Of a DNA stretch of 10,026 bases, positions 1-5,317 are shown one piece after another. Source of the stretch: Candidatus Sulfotelmatobacter sp. (GTDB lineage: Bacteria > Acidobacteriota > Terriglobia > Terriglobales > Acidobacteriaceae); contig JASHTD010000105.1 in NCBI GenBank assembly GCA_030040725.1, forward strand, positions 1 through 10,026, written 5' to 3'. The notes beneath the pieces were generated by a model. The model had not been told where the DNA came from. It saw nothing but the letters and a program-made list of their open reading frames with translations, and made no database searches. The position numbers and the translations under genes were made by a program. Numbering within the stretch: position 1 is the first letter of the stretch; each line of letters starts with the position of its first letter.

Positions 1-274
1 GGCCGCTCCGGAGGATTCGGCGAAACCGCGTCTCGCGGCGGGTTGCCGCTGGGGCGGCACTGAACAAGACCGGGTCATTCTGTTTCCCGAAGGCGCGATC
101 AAGCTGCAAGGCACGGGACGGCAGGTGCTCGAACGCTGCGATGGCCAGCGAACATTCGGAGAAATCATCCAGGAATTGCAGAAGCAGTTTGCGGATGCGG
201 ATCCCGCGAAGATTCGTTCCGACATCAGCCAGTTCCTCGAACAATTGCGGCATAAGCGGATCGTGGATTACTAG
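1..274 (+). CDS. pqqD: PqqD-like protein (RiPP recognition element fold), 5' partial
   Basis: The reading frame begins at base 2 and ends with TAG at 272-274; the start lies outside the window. About 90 residues are visible. The stretch PRLAAGCRW, then VILFPEGAIKL, then GRQVLERCDGQRTFGEII and a final helical QFLEQLRHKRIVDY match the PqqD pattern: two short beta strands followed by a winged-helix bundle with a conserved C-D-G turn. In the family, PqqD binds the PqqA precursor peptide and presents it to the radical-SAM enzyme PqqE during pyrroloquinoline quinone synthesis in the cytoplasm. The same fold serves other peptide-modification systems as a recognition domain. No pqqE follows: the next gene is convergent and unrelated. 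Any partner must lie upstream, or this is a stand-alone PqqD-like protein. The family call is fairly sure; the PQQ role is inferred. Confidence 0.8.
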   Translation, partial: AAPEDSAKPRLAAGCRWGGTEQDRVILFPEGAIKLQGTGRQVLERCDGQRTFGEIIQELQKQFADADPAKIRSDISQFLEQLRHKRIVDY

Positions 275-298
275 GTTCTCGCCAACCGGCGACCTGCA

Positions 299-676
299 TT
301 AGTGCACGCGAGAAGAACGCCGCCTCTGCGACTTGCTCGTCGCTTTCTTCCCTGCTTTCGCATTGTTCTCGACGCGCAATTTCCAAGCGGCTCGCAAGGC
401 GCCTTCCAGCACATCTTCGTTTACCTGAGCGAGGCGGACGTGAGTCATCCCACCTTTTCCCCAGCCGCCGGGAACGGGCAGGAACACCTCGGGAAGTTCG
501 CGGACGAAGTCGGCCTGCTGCTCAGGTGTGAGCTTTACGTTTCCGTAACCTTGGGCAATCGACGCGAGCGTGGCGAAGATTCTGCCGCCCACACGAAAAT
601 CGGCCGCTCCCATGTGCGAGCCTTCTTCCGCGCCTTCAAGGCTCAAAGCGATGCGGCGAAAATCGGAAGCGTTCAT
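299..676 (-). CDS. MmcQ/YjbR-family (DUF419) protein
   Basis: This is a 125-residue protein starting at ATG (674-676) and ending in TAA. It has the usual layout of the MmcQ/YjbR family: an N-terminal helix with EGAEEGSHMG, the strand segment DFRVGGRIFATL (about 26-37), a GNVKLTPEQ segment, and the conserved WGKGGMTHVRL turn near residue 72, followed by a C-terminal helix (ALRAAWKLR). The fold is CyaY-like and some members are described as DNA-binding, but no precise biochemical role is established. The last 20 residues are strongly basic (Lys/Arg/Ser) and look like a disordered tail. It starts 33 bp after the phosphofructokinase stop on the same strand, so the two may be co-transcribed. It converges on the pqqD-like gene with a 24 bp gap. 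Family assignment is confident; the function is unknown. Confidence 0.85.
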   Translation of the reverse strand: MNASDFRRIALSLEGAEEGSHMGAADFRVGGRIFATLASIAQGYGNVKLTPEQQADFVRELPEVFLPVPGGWGKGGMTHVRLAQVNEDVLEGALRAAWKLRVENNAKAGKKATSKSQRRRSSRVH

Positions 677-709
677 GCTCTTACTCGCTTTGCGGCCACC
701 GGAGCAAAA

Positions 710-1774
710 TCAGTCTCCAAAGCTGATTCCGATCGCGCGCGCGGCGCGGACAACCTCGCCCTGCGGATCGACCGATTTCAGATGGCCGATGGCATGGGCG
801 ACGTCGACCGAAATGATGGAATCGCCATGCAGAGCGACCATCATGCCGAACCCTCCGGCGGCCACCAGGTCGACGGCGGCTACACCGAAGCGAGTTGCCA
901 GGATGCGGTCGAAGGGCGAGGGCGAACCGCCGCGCTGAATGTGCCCGAGCACGCTGACCCGCACGTCTTTATTCGCGCCGCGAGCGATGGAATTGCCGAT
1001 CAGGTTGCCGACCGAACTGGCGCGCCGGTTTTCTTTGAACTCCTGCGGCAGCTTGACGCCCTCAGCGACCACGACAATGGTGAAGTCTTTGCCTTGTTTG
1101 TCGCGCTCAGCGATGTGCTTACAGACATGCTCGATTGTGAAGGGAATCTCCGGAATCAGGATGACGTGTGCTCCGCCGGCGATGCCGGCTTCGAGCGCGA
1201 TCCATCCGCAATCGCGTCCCATCACTTCGACGACCATCACGCGATGATGCGATGCTGCGGTGGTGTGAATCTTGTCGATCGCGTCGGTGACGGTGTGCAA
1301 CGCGGTATCGAATCCAAAAGTTACTTGTGTCGCGGATAGATCGTTGTCGATGGTCTTTGGCACGCCGACGATTTTCATTCCCTTCTTGAAAAGGTCGTAG
1401 CCAATTTTCTGCGAGCCATCGCCGCCAATGGTAATAATGGCGTCGATGCCGAGCTTTTTCGCGTTCTCAATGATCTGCCCGGAAATATCGCGGGAGACCT
1501 CTTTGCCATTTTCTGCGGTCTTGTAATGGAACGGATCGCCTCGATTGGTGGTACCAAGAATCGTTCCGCCGCGCGGCAGAATGCCGCTGACGTGCTTGAG
1601 CGTAAGCTCGAATGATTTCTCTGGCCAGATCAGGCCGTCGAAGCCATCGGGAATGCCGATGACCTTCCATCCGTACTTGATGATGGCGGCTTTCGTAGCG
1701 GCGCGAATGACCGCGTTGAGGCCGGGAGCGTCGCCCCCTCCGGTTCCGATGCCAATACAGCGAATGTCAGACAT
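710..1774 (-). CDS. pfkA: 6-phosphofructokinase (PfkA family, ATP-type active site)
   Basis: This 354-residue enzyme is predicted to phosphorylate fructose 6-phosphate to fructose 1,6-bisphosphate, the committed step of glycolysis, in the cytoplasm. Visible motifs in order are the nucleotide loop TGGGDAPGLNAVIRA (11-25), GGTILGTTNRGD (69-80), GGDGS (117-121), the catalytic PKTIDND (139-145, base Asp143), MGRDCGWIA (185-193), VVAEG (235-239) and HIQRGGSPSPFDR (278-290). In the family, Gly rather than Asp in the GGDGS position goes with ATP use, while Lys in PKTIDND is shared with pyrophosphate-dependent and group III enzymes, so this is a Gly/Lys type. Length is slightly above the 320 residues of the E. 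coli enzyme. The start ATG at 1774 fits the conserved N-terminus, although no clear Shine-Dalgarno sequence is seen. The MmcQ-family gene follows 33 bp downstream. Confidence 0.95.
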   Translation of the reverse strand: MSDIRCIGIGTGGGDAPGLNAVIRAATKAAIIKYGWKVIGIPDGFDGLIWPEKSFELTLKHVSGILPRGGTILGTTNRGDPFHYKTAENGKEVSRDISGQIIENAKKLGIDAIITIGGDGSQKIGYDLFKKGMKIVGVPKTIDNDLSATQVTFGFDTALHTVTDAIDKIHTTAASHHRVMVVEVMGRDCGWIALEAGIAGGAHVILIPEIPFTIEHVCKHIAERDKQGKDFTIVVVAEGVKLPQEFKENRRASSVGNLIGNSIARGANKDVRVSVLGHIQRGGSPSPFDRILATRFGVAAVDLVAAGGFGMMVALHGDSIISVDVAHAIGHLKSVDPQGEVVRAARAIGISFGD

Positions 1775-1926
1775 AGATGTGCGTTAATTAATTTTGGGAT
1801 TGATCTTTTACGATACTACGAAGGCAGCAGAATGCGAGGCAGTTTCGGCTCGCTCGGAGTAACTAACGCTCGCATTGAGGTTTGGCCGAAGGTAAGTTGA
1901 CGCATGTAAAGTCGAGAGCAAGACGC

Positions 1927-2304
1927 TCAGGGCAGAAGGTCAAGCTTCGCGACTTCTGCAAAAGCGCGGAAGTCCTTATCGCGACTGAGCAGCGGAATGC
2001 CATGATCCACGCAGGACTGAGCGATCAGCGCATCTCCAAGGCGCGCCCGGCGCCCTTTCGCCAGAACCCTCGCGCGTAGCGCGCCCGCTCTTTGCCAGAA
2101 CCCTTCTTTTGTCTCAAGCAACGGAATGCGCATGAGAGTCTCTTGAAAATCGAGCGGAAGCGGCGACTGGCTGAGAAGTTCAGTCAGTACGGGCGGGGTC
2201 ATCACGAGCTGGCGGTCAGCCAGAGCCTTGTCCAGTAATTGCGCGTCCTCGCCCTCTTCGCCCTGCAGAAATGCGATCCATGTGCTGGTGTCGGCGACAA
2301 TCAC
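1927..2304 (-). CDS. vapC: PIN-domain ribonuclease toxin of VapC type
   Basis: This 125-residue protein has the PIN-domain signature. The acidic metal-binding residues are visible as Asp5 (VADTSTW), Glu42 (LTELL), Asp91 (RLGDALIAQ) and Asp109/Asp111 (SRDKDF). Family members are Mg2+-dependent endoribonucleases, usually cutting tRNA or rRNA, and are held inactive by a co-expressed antitoxin. The start is GTG at 2304; an in-frame TGA lies a few codons upstream (2329-2331), so no ATG alternative exists before it. It begins 10 bp after the antitoxin stop, which suggests a bicistronic message and possibly translational coupling, since no good Shine-Dalgarno sequence is visible. All catalytic acids are present, so the toxin looks intact. 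The RNA target cannot be told from sequence. Confidence 0.9.
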   Translation of the reverse strand: MIVADTSTWIAFLQGEEGEDAQLLDKALADRQLVMTPPVLTELLSQSPLPLDFQETLMRIPLLETKEGFWQRAGALRARVLAKGRRARLGDALIAQSCVDHGIPLLSRDKDFRAFAEVAKLDLLP

Positions 2305-2314
2305 TAGTGAAAGG

Positions 2315-2524
2315 TTAGCGGTCGTCTTTCAGTTCAGATGCAGTGCGGGTGAAGCGAATCTTGCCGCGAAATTGGCGCATTCTCTCATATGCCTGCGACG
2401 CAGCAAGCAGTTCTAGTCCGGTGCGGACTGTCTGCGTGATGCCTGTCCCGCTCGCGCGTTGAGCTTTCTCAAGCAGTACTGCCGGAATCTCCACGGTAAT
2501 TTTGCGCGCTTCCATACTGATCAT
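2315..2524 (-). CDS. vapB: VapB-type ribbon-helix-helix antitoxin
   Basis: This small 69-residue protein lies directly upstream of the PIN toxin on the same strand. Its N-terminus has a beta strand, KITVEIPAVLLEKA (8-21), followed by two helices including TGITQTVRTGLELLAA (27-42), which is the pattern of ribbon-helix-helix antitoxins that bind operator DNA as dimers. The C-terminal part (QAYERMRQFRGKIRFTRTASELKDD) is likely the flexible segment that wraps the toxin. Two starts are possible: ATG at 2524 or an in-frame ATG three codons later (2515). Neither has a clear Shine-Dalgarno sequence. The gene probably represses its own operon through the inverted repeat over its start. The pairing with the PIN toxin is strong contextual support. 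Confidence 0.85.
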   Translation of the reverse strand: MISMEARKITVEIPAVLLEKAQRASGTGITQTVRTGLELLAASQAYERMRQFRGKIRFTRTASELKDDR

Positions 2525-2540
2525 GATACCATAGTCAGTA
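2515..2540 (-). promoter_or_regulatory. Candidate vapBC operator (inverted repeat over the antitoxin start)
   Basis: Arms TACTGA (2515-2520) and TCAGTA (2535-2540) are perfect inverted repeats separated by 14 bp. The antitoxin start codon lies between them, and the smaller palindrome ATCATGAT sits inside. Ribbon-helix-helix antitoxins commonly bind such repeats near their own promoter. A TATAAA hexamer on the same strand (2548-2553) could be the -10 element just upstream, but I see no convincing -35. The repeat is seen directly; the operator role is inferred. Confidence 0.45.
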
Positions 2541-2894
2541 CCAGCATTTTATATGGCCTATGAGGGAAATGGCTGAGAACGCCTGACTTGACCGTAGCCC
2601 TCGTCGAGCACCCCAAGTTGAAGTCTACGATGCTGCCGATCTGGGGCCCTGATACGGCGGAAAATTCCGCTCCCCACTCTGGATCGCGAACTGTGGGCGC
2701 AGACGAAGGAGTGGAGTTGTTAGGAACGTGAGATTTGGAAATCCCGGTTCTTGCCAAAGAGGCGAGAAGTGGGGCACCCGGCACGACAGAATCCCGACGC
2801 GCCCCGTTCGATTGGGAGGAAGTGAAGAAACTACGCGACGAAGGACGGCCCTAGAACTGGGGATCCGAGACATCCACTGGGATTCGTGCGCCTC
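2541..2894. other. Stretch without a convincing gene
   Basis: This stretch lies between the toxin-antitoxin pair and the Ig-like gene. Open frames exist on both strands, but they are Pro/Arg/Ser-rich, overlap each other, have no ribosome binding site and match no family I know. The left end probably carries the toxin-antitoxin promoter. A small palindrome, GCGGAA-AA-TTCCGC, is at 2657-2670. The minus strand reads GGGTGCCCCACTTCTCGCC around 2764-2782, a type of phrase I associate with dispersed intergenic repeats in acidobacterial genomes, but I cannot confirm that here. No terminator with a U-tract for the Ig-like gene was found. Confidence 0.5.
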
Positions 2895-3578
2895 CTACTG
2901 CGTCACGGTAACAGTCACCGAATTCGAGGTGATGACATTACTCCCGCTGGTGTACTGCGCATAGACCGTCGCGGTACCTGTGGTAGTCGACGACTCCACG
3001 CACATCGGATCCTCGCCGTTTTCGACGCTTATGAGGCTCGTGTTATTGGTTTGCCAAGTCACACTCGACGTGACTGGAACGGACTGACCGCCGGCATTCG
3101 CCGTTGCCGTAAAACAGGTGGTAGCGGTTGAGCTTACAGGCAAGGTCACCGAGTCCGGGCTAACCAGGACGCTCGTGACGTTCCCCAGAGTCACAGTTGC
3201 AGTCGCAGTGGCGCTGGCCGTGCCGGAGGAGGCCGTAATTGTGCTCGTTCCTGCCGAGATACCCTTCAGCAGACCGCCGGTCGAGATGGTCGCAACACTA
3301 GGCGTATCACTCGACCAGCAAACCGTCGTCCCCGTGCAGCTGGTGCCAGCGGTGAGGGTCAGCGCGTTTCCGTTGCTGTCAGTGCCAGCCGCATTCAGCT
3401 GCACGGTGTCGCCAATGCTGACCGTAGGAGCAGAGGGATCAATCGCGATGCTGGCAACGGTCGGGTTGACAAAAAATCCGCTGCAGCTCGCCGCCAATGC
3501 AAGCACAAAAAGCACCGCACACGCCCCCGCCAGACGCAGCTTCTGTTTCTTCGACAGCATGGTTTCAGAGACTCCCAT
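2895..3578 (-). CDS. Exported bacterial Ig-like (Big_2) two-domain protein, probable lipoprotein
   Basis: This 227-residue protein has a basic N-terminus (KKQKLRLAG), a hydrophobic stretch and a lipobox-like end, LALAASC with Cys32, so it is probably lipid-anchored after cleavage by signal peptidase II. The mature part contains two Big_2-like beta-sandwich repeats, about residues 40-131 and 134-227. Each begins VASIAIDP or VTSVLVSP and runs to a closing TATATVTL or SVTVTVTQ strand. The first has the typical WSSDTPSVATISTGGLLKG sequence. Such domains act as adhesive or spacer modules at the cell surface, and no catalytic residues are seen. A pair of Cys (TSCTGTTVC) may form a disulfide. The start could be ATG 3578 or the in-frame ATG six codons later (3560), which has GGGAG 11 bases upstream; both keep the signal. 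The gene appears to be monocistronic. Confidence 0.8.
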   Translation of the reverse strand: MGVSETMLSKKQKLRLAGACAVLFVLALAASCSGFFVNPTVASIAIDPSAPTVSIGDTVQLNAAGTDSNGNALTLTAGTSCTGTTVCWSSDTPSVATISTGGLLKGISAGTSTITASSGTASATATATVTLGNVTSVLVSPDSVTLPVSSTATTCFTATANAGGQSVPVTSSVTWQTNNTSLISVENGEDPMCVESSTTTGTATVYAQYTSGSNVITSNSVTVTVTQ

Positions 3579-3646
3579 GGACGCACTTTTTAGGCGCTAA
3601 CGCCGACCTCTACGATACGATTCTCGCCTGAGCAGTGATGTAAAAA

Positions 3647-3673
3647 ATTGTAGCAGAGAAGCTCGCCGGTCAA
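3647..3673 (-). promoter_or_regulatory. Predicted promoter of the Ig-like lipoprotein gene
   Basis: On the minus strand a TTGACC -35 hexamer (3668-3673) and a TACAAT -10 hexamer (3647-3652) are separated by 15 bp. The -10 is preceded by TGC, the extended -10 pattern, which can compensate for the short spacing. Transcription would begin about 60 bases before the gene's first ATG at 3578. This is the best sigma-70-like match I found in the window. Confidence 0.55.
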
Positions 3674-3762
3674 GCCCCGGCGGTACCTTGGTGCATACTC
3701 ACAACCAGCAAGGCTAATGCCCTGCCTGGGATAAGAACGCCGAACCGTTTTGCGCTTGCAAT

Positions 3763-3798
3763 AAAAATGGCCGGCACCGTAATGCGGTGCTGGCCATT
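3763..3798 (-). terminator. Intrinsic terminator of the downstream WXXGXW gene
   Basis: Arms 3766-3779 and 3785-3798 form a 14-bp stem with one G-U pair and a five-base loop (3780-3784). On the minus strand the stem is followed by a run of five T. It lies 20 bp past the stop at 3819, in the correct orientation to end that gene's transcript and to shield the Ig-like gene from read-through. Confidence 0.9.
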
Positions 3799-3818
3799 AG
3801 TTTCGTTCCCAACCGAAG

Positions 3819-4997
3819 CTACCCTTTGTGCGGCTCCTTCGGAGGAGCTTCGTGCTTTGGCGCAGGAGCGGGTTTCGGAGCGGGGTGCGCCGCAGCTTTG
3901 GGCGCGGGCTTAGGCGCCGCCGGTTTCGGAGCAGGTTTGGGTGCAGCTTCGTGCTTCGCCGCAGGAGCGGGGTGAGCCGCGGGCTTTGGTGCGGCTTCGT
4001 GTCGCGCCTCGGGAGCCGGTTTTGCCGCAGGCTTTGGTGCGGCTTCGTGTCGCGCCTCAGGAGCCGGTTTCGCCGCCGGTTTCGTCTCCGGGTGGGTTGC
4101 CGCACGATTCTCGGTTGGATGACTGGCTGCCGGATGACTCGGCGCAGGATGGCTGGCTGCAGCGTGGTTTTCTGCCGGGCGCTTCGCGGACTCTCCGCCT
4201 TTCTCGGGAGGAGCCGAGGCGCGGGCTTCCTTGGGCGACATCTTGGGAGCGTGATAAGTTCCTCCCGCAGATCTCGCTGCGACTACTCCCTTTCCGCTGA
4301 ATTCGCCAGGCCTGGCCGTAGCGGCTACGGCCGGTCGTCCATGGTTCGCTGAAGCAAACATAGCGCGGTTCTTGCTTGCGGCCTCGCGCTGCTGCGTCTG
4401 CGCGGCAACGGGAGGGGTGTGCTGTTGGTGCATGTACGTCACCTGCGCCGGCGTGGGCCGCACCGCCACGCCTCCCGGGCCGCCGTTGAAGGCGACGTGA
4501 GAACTGTTATTGACGATGACCGTCTTGTTCACGTAGACGTTCGTGATGACGGTCGTATTGACGTGCACGACGGCGGTGTTATAGAAGAAAGCACCGCCAC
4601 GCCATTCGCCGCCGTAAAAGCCATTACCTCCATAACCGAATCCATAGTTAACGCCGCCGTAAAAGCCGACCGTCGGTCCCCAGTAGCCGGCGTTCCAGGC
4701 GTAAATACCGTTATTCCAGCCCCACCACCCGGGCGTCCACAATAATCCTGGTTGGGGAGCTTCGACCCAAGTGCCGGGAACCCAGTAGTAGCCGTCATCG
4801 TCATCCCAGGCCCAGTAACCGGGTGTCCACATAAAGCCGGGGCCGGGACAGATTGGTTGATCATAGACAGGTAGCGCAGGCGGCCCGATGCGCACAAAGA
4901 TTCCGATCTGCGCTGCGGAAGCAGAAGAGAACATAGTCGGAATCGTCAGGACCAGAATTCCAAACAGAAGGGCGTGTACTACACGATGCAATTTCAT
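3819..4997 (-). CDS. Exported WXXGXW-repeat protein with Pro/Ala/Lys/His-rich tail (paralogue 1)
   Basis: This 392-residue protein starts at ATG 4997, where GAGGGAACGAC precedes the start. The same ribosome binding site and MKLH start occur in the neighbouring paralogue, so I reject a longer upstream start at 5096. A signal peptide (1-28 or 29, ending SASAA) leads to RIGPPALPVYDQP and then four WXXGXW motifs at about 57-62, 72-77, 87-92 and 101-106. A Gly/Tyr-rich segment follows, then VNNSSHVAFNGG, then a conserved block (ARPGEFSGKGVVAARSAG and MSPKEARA), and finally about 120 residues rich in Lys, Pro, Ala and His with an exact 16-residue repeat. WXXGXW proteins are exported or envelope-associated and have no known activity. 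The basic tail could bind anionic surfaces such as polysaccharide, lipid or nucleic acid; that is inference. It ends at its own terminator. Confidence 0.85.
   Translation of the reverse strand: MKLHRVVHALLFGILVLTIPTMFSSASAAQIGIFVRIGPPALPVYDQPICPGPGFMWTPGYWAWDDDDGYYWVPGTWVEAPQPGLLWTPGWWGWNNGIYAWNAGYWGPTVGFYGGVNYGFGYGGNGFYGGEWRGGAFFYNTAVVHVNTTVITNVYVNKTVIVNNSSHVAFNGGPGGVAVRPTPAQVTYMHQQHTPPVAAQTQQREAASKNRAMFASANHGRPAVAATARPGEFSGKGVVAARSAGGTYHAPKMSPKEARASAPPEKGGESAKRPAENHAAASHPAPSHPAASHPTENRAATHPETKPAAKPAPEARHEAAPKPAAKPAPEARHEAAPKPAAHPAPAAKHEAAPKPAPKPAAPKPAPKAAAHPAPKPAPAPKHEAPPKEPHKG
3982..4077. repeat. 48-bp tandem repeat, two near-identical copies
   Basis: Copies at 3982-4029 and 4030-4077 differ at only a few positions. 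Each encodes the 16-residue unit KPAAKPAPEARHEAAP on the minus strand. Related but degenerate units (KHEAAPKPAPKPAAPKPAPK) continue toward the C-terminus. The in-frame period keeps the coding frame open, so the tail length may change by slippage or unequal recombination. Confidence 0.85.
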
Positions 4998-5245
4998 GTC
5001 GTTCCCTCGCGCCCGGCCGCTCGCGCGCTCTCGATGGCAGAGCTCGCAACCGGGCAGATTTTGTGCAAACGCTGCACTGAAAAGGCCCAACAACATTTCT
5101 TTACAATTTACCTCAAAGAGTTGGAGTCATTTAAGGGAAAAGAAGTTGGTTGGAGGAATAAGGATAGACGTGCGTTGGAGTGAATTCCTCCTGGAAGGCA
5201 GGGCTTGCGGGGTCGCTGCGCTAGATTGCACAAAAAACAGGGCGT
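4998..5245. other. Upstream region of WXXGXW paralogue 1, no gene
   Basis: This stretch lies between the paralogue 2 terminator and the paralogue 1 start. It should hold the promoter of paralogue 1, but I found no convincing -35/-10 pair. A short inverted repeat, GTGCA-N5-TGCAC, lies at 5063-5077. Open frames here lack ribosome binding sites and recognisable domains. Confidence 0.5.
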
Positions 5246-5276
5246 AAAAAGCCAGGACTGGAATCCCAGTCCTGGC
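5246..5276 (-). terminator. Intrinsic terminator of WXXGXW paralogue 2
   Basis: A perfect 11-bp GC-rich stem (5251-5261 with 5266-5276) closes a four-base loop (AATC) and is followed on the minus strand by five T (5246-5250). It lies about 41 bp past the stop at 5318 and upstream of paralogue 1, so the two paralogues should not share one full-length transcript. Confidence 0.9.
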
Positions 5277-5317
5277 CGTCGCCAATTGCATTTCACGAAA
5301 ATGTTTGCTGTCGTGGC

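Noticed and set aside
279..292. A small hairpin (TCGCC-AACC-GGCGA) between the convergent pqqD-like and MmcQ-family genes.
   Set aside because: The stem is only five pairs and has no T-run on either side, so it is too weak to call a terminator.
302..1339. A 345-codon open frame on the plus strand opposite phosphofructokinase and the MmcQ-family gene.
   Set aside because: The minus-strand proteins carry complete family motifs across the same bases; the plus-strand product shows no domain and is a shadow of high-GC coding sequence.
2728..2964. A 78-codon plus-strand frame in the gene-poor stretch.
   Set aside because: It overlaps the 3' end of the Ig-like gene antisense, has no ribosome binding site and no recognisable domain.
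3828..4352. Arg/Ser- and Gly/Ala-rich open frames on the plus strand opposite the paralogue 1 tail, and similar ones opposite paralogue 2 near 5205-5534.
   Set aside because: Their periodic composition is just the complement of the Pro/Ala/Lys repeat tails; the minus strand carries the signal peptides and WXXGXW motifs.
4998..5096. A longer start for WXXGXW paralogue 1 at 5096, including a C-x-x-C-H-like phrase (CELCH) resembling a heme site.
   Set aside because: The phrase lies before the real signal peptide, is absent from the paralogue, and the start at 4997 has the shared GAGGGAA site.
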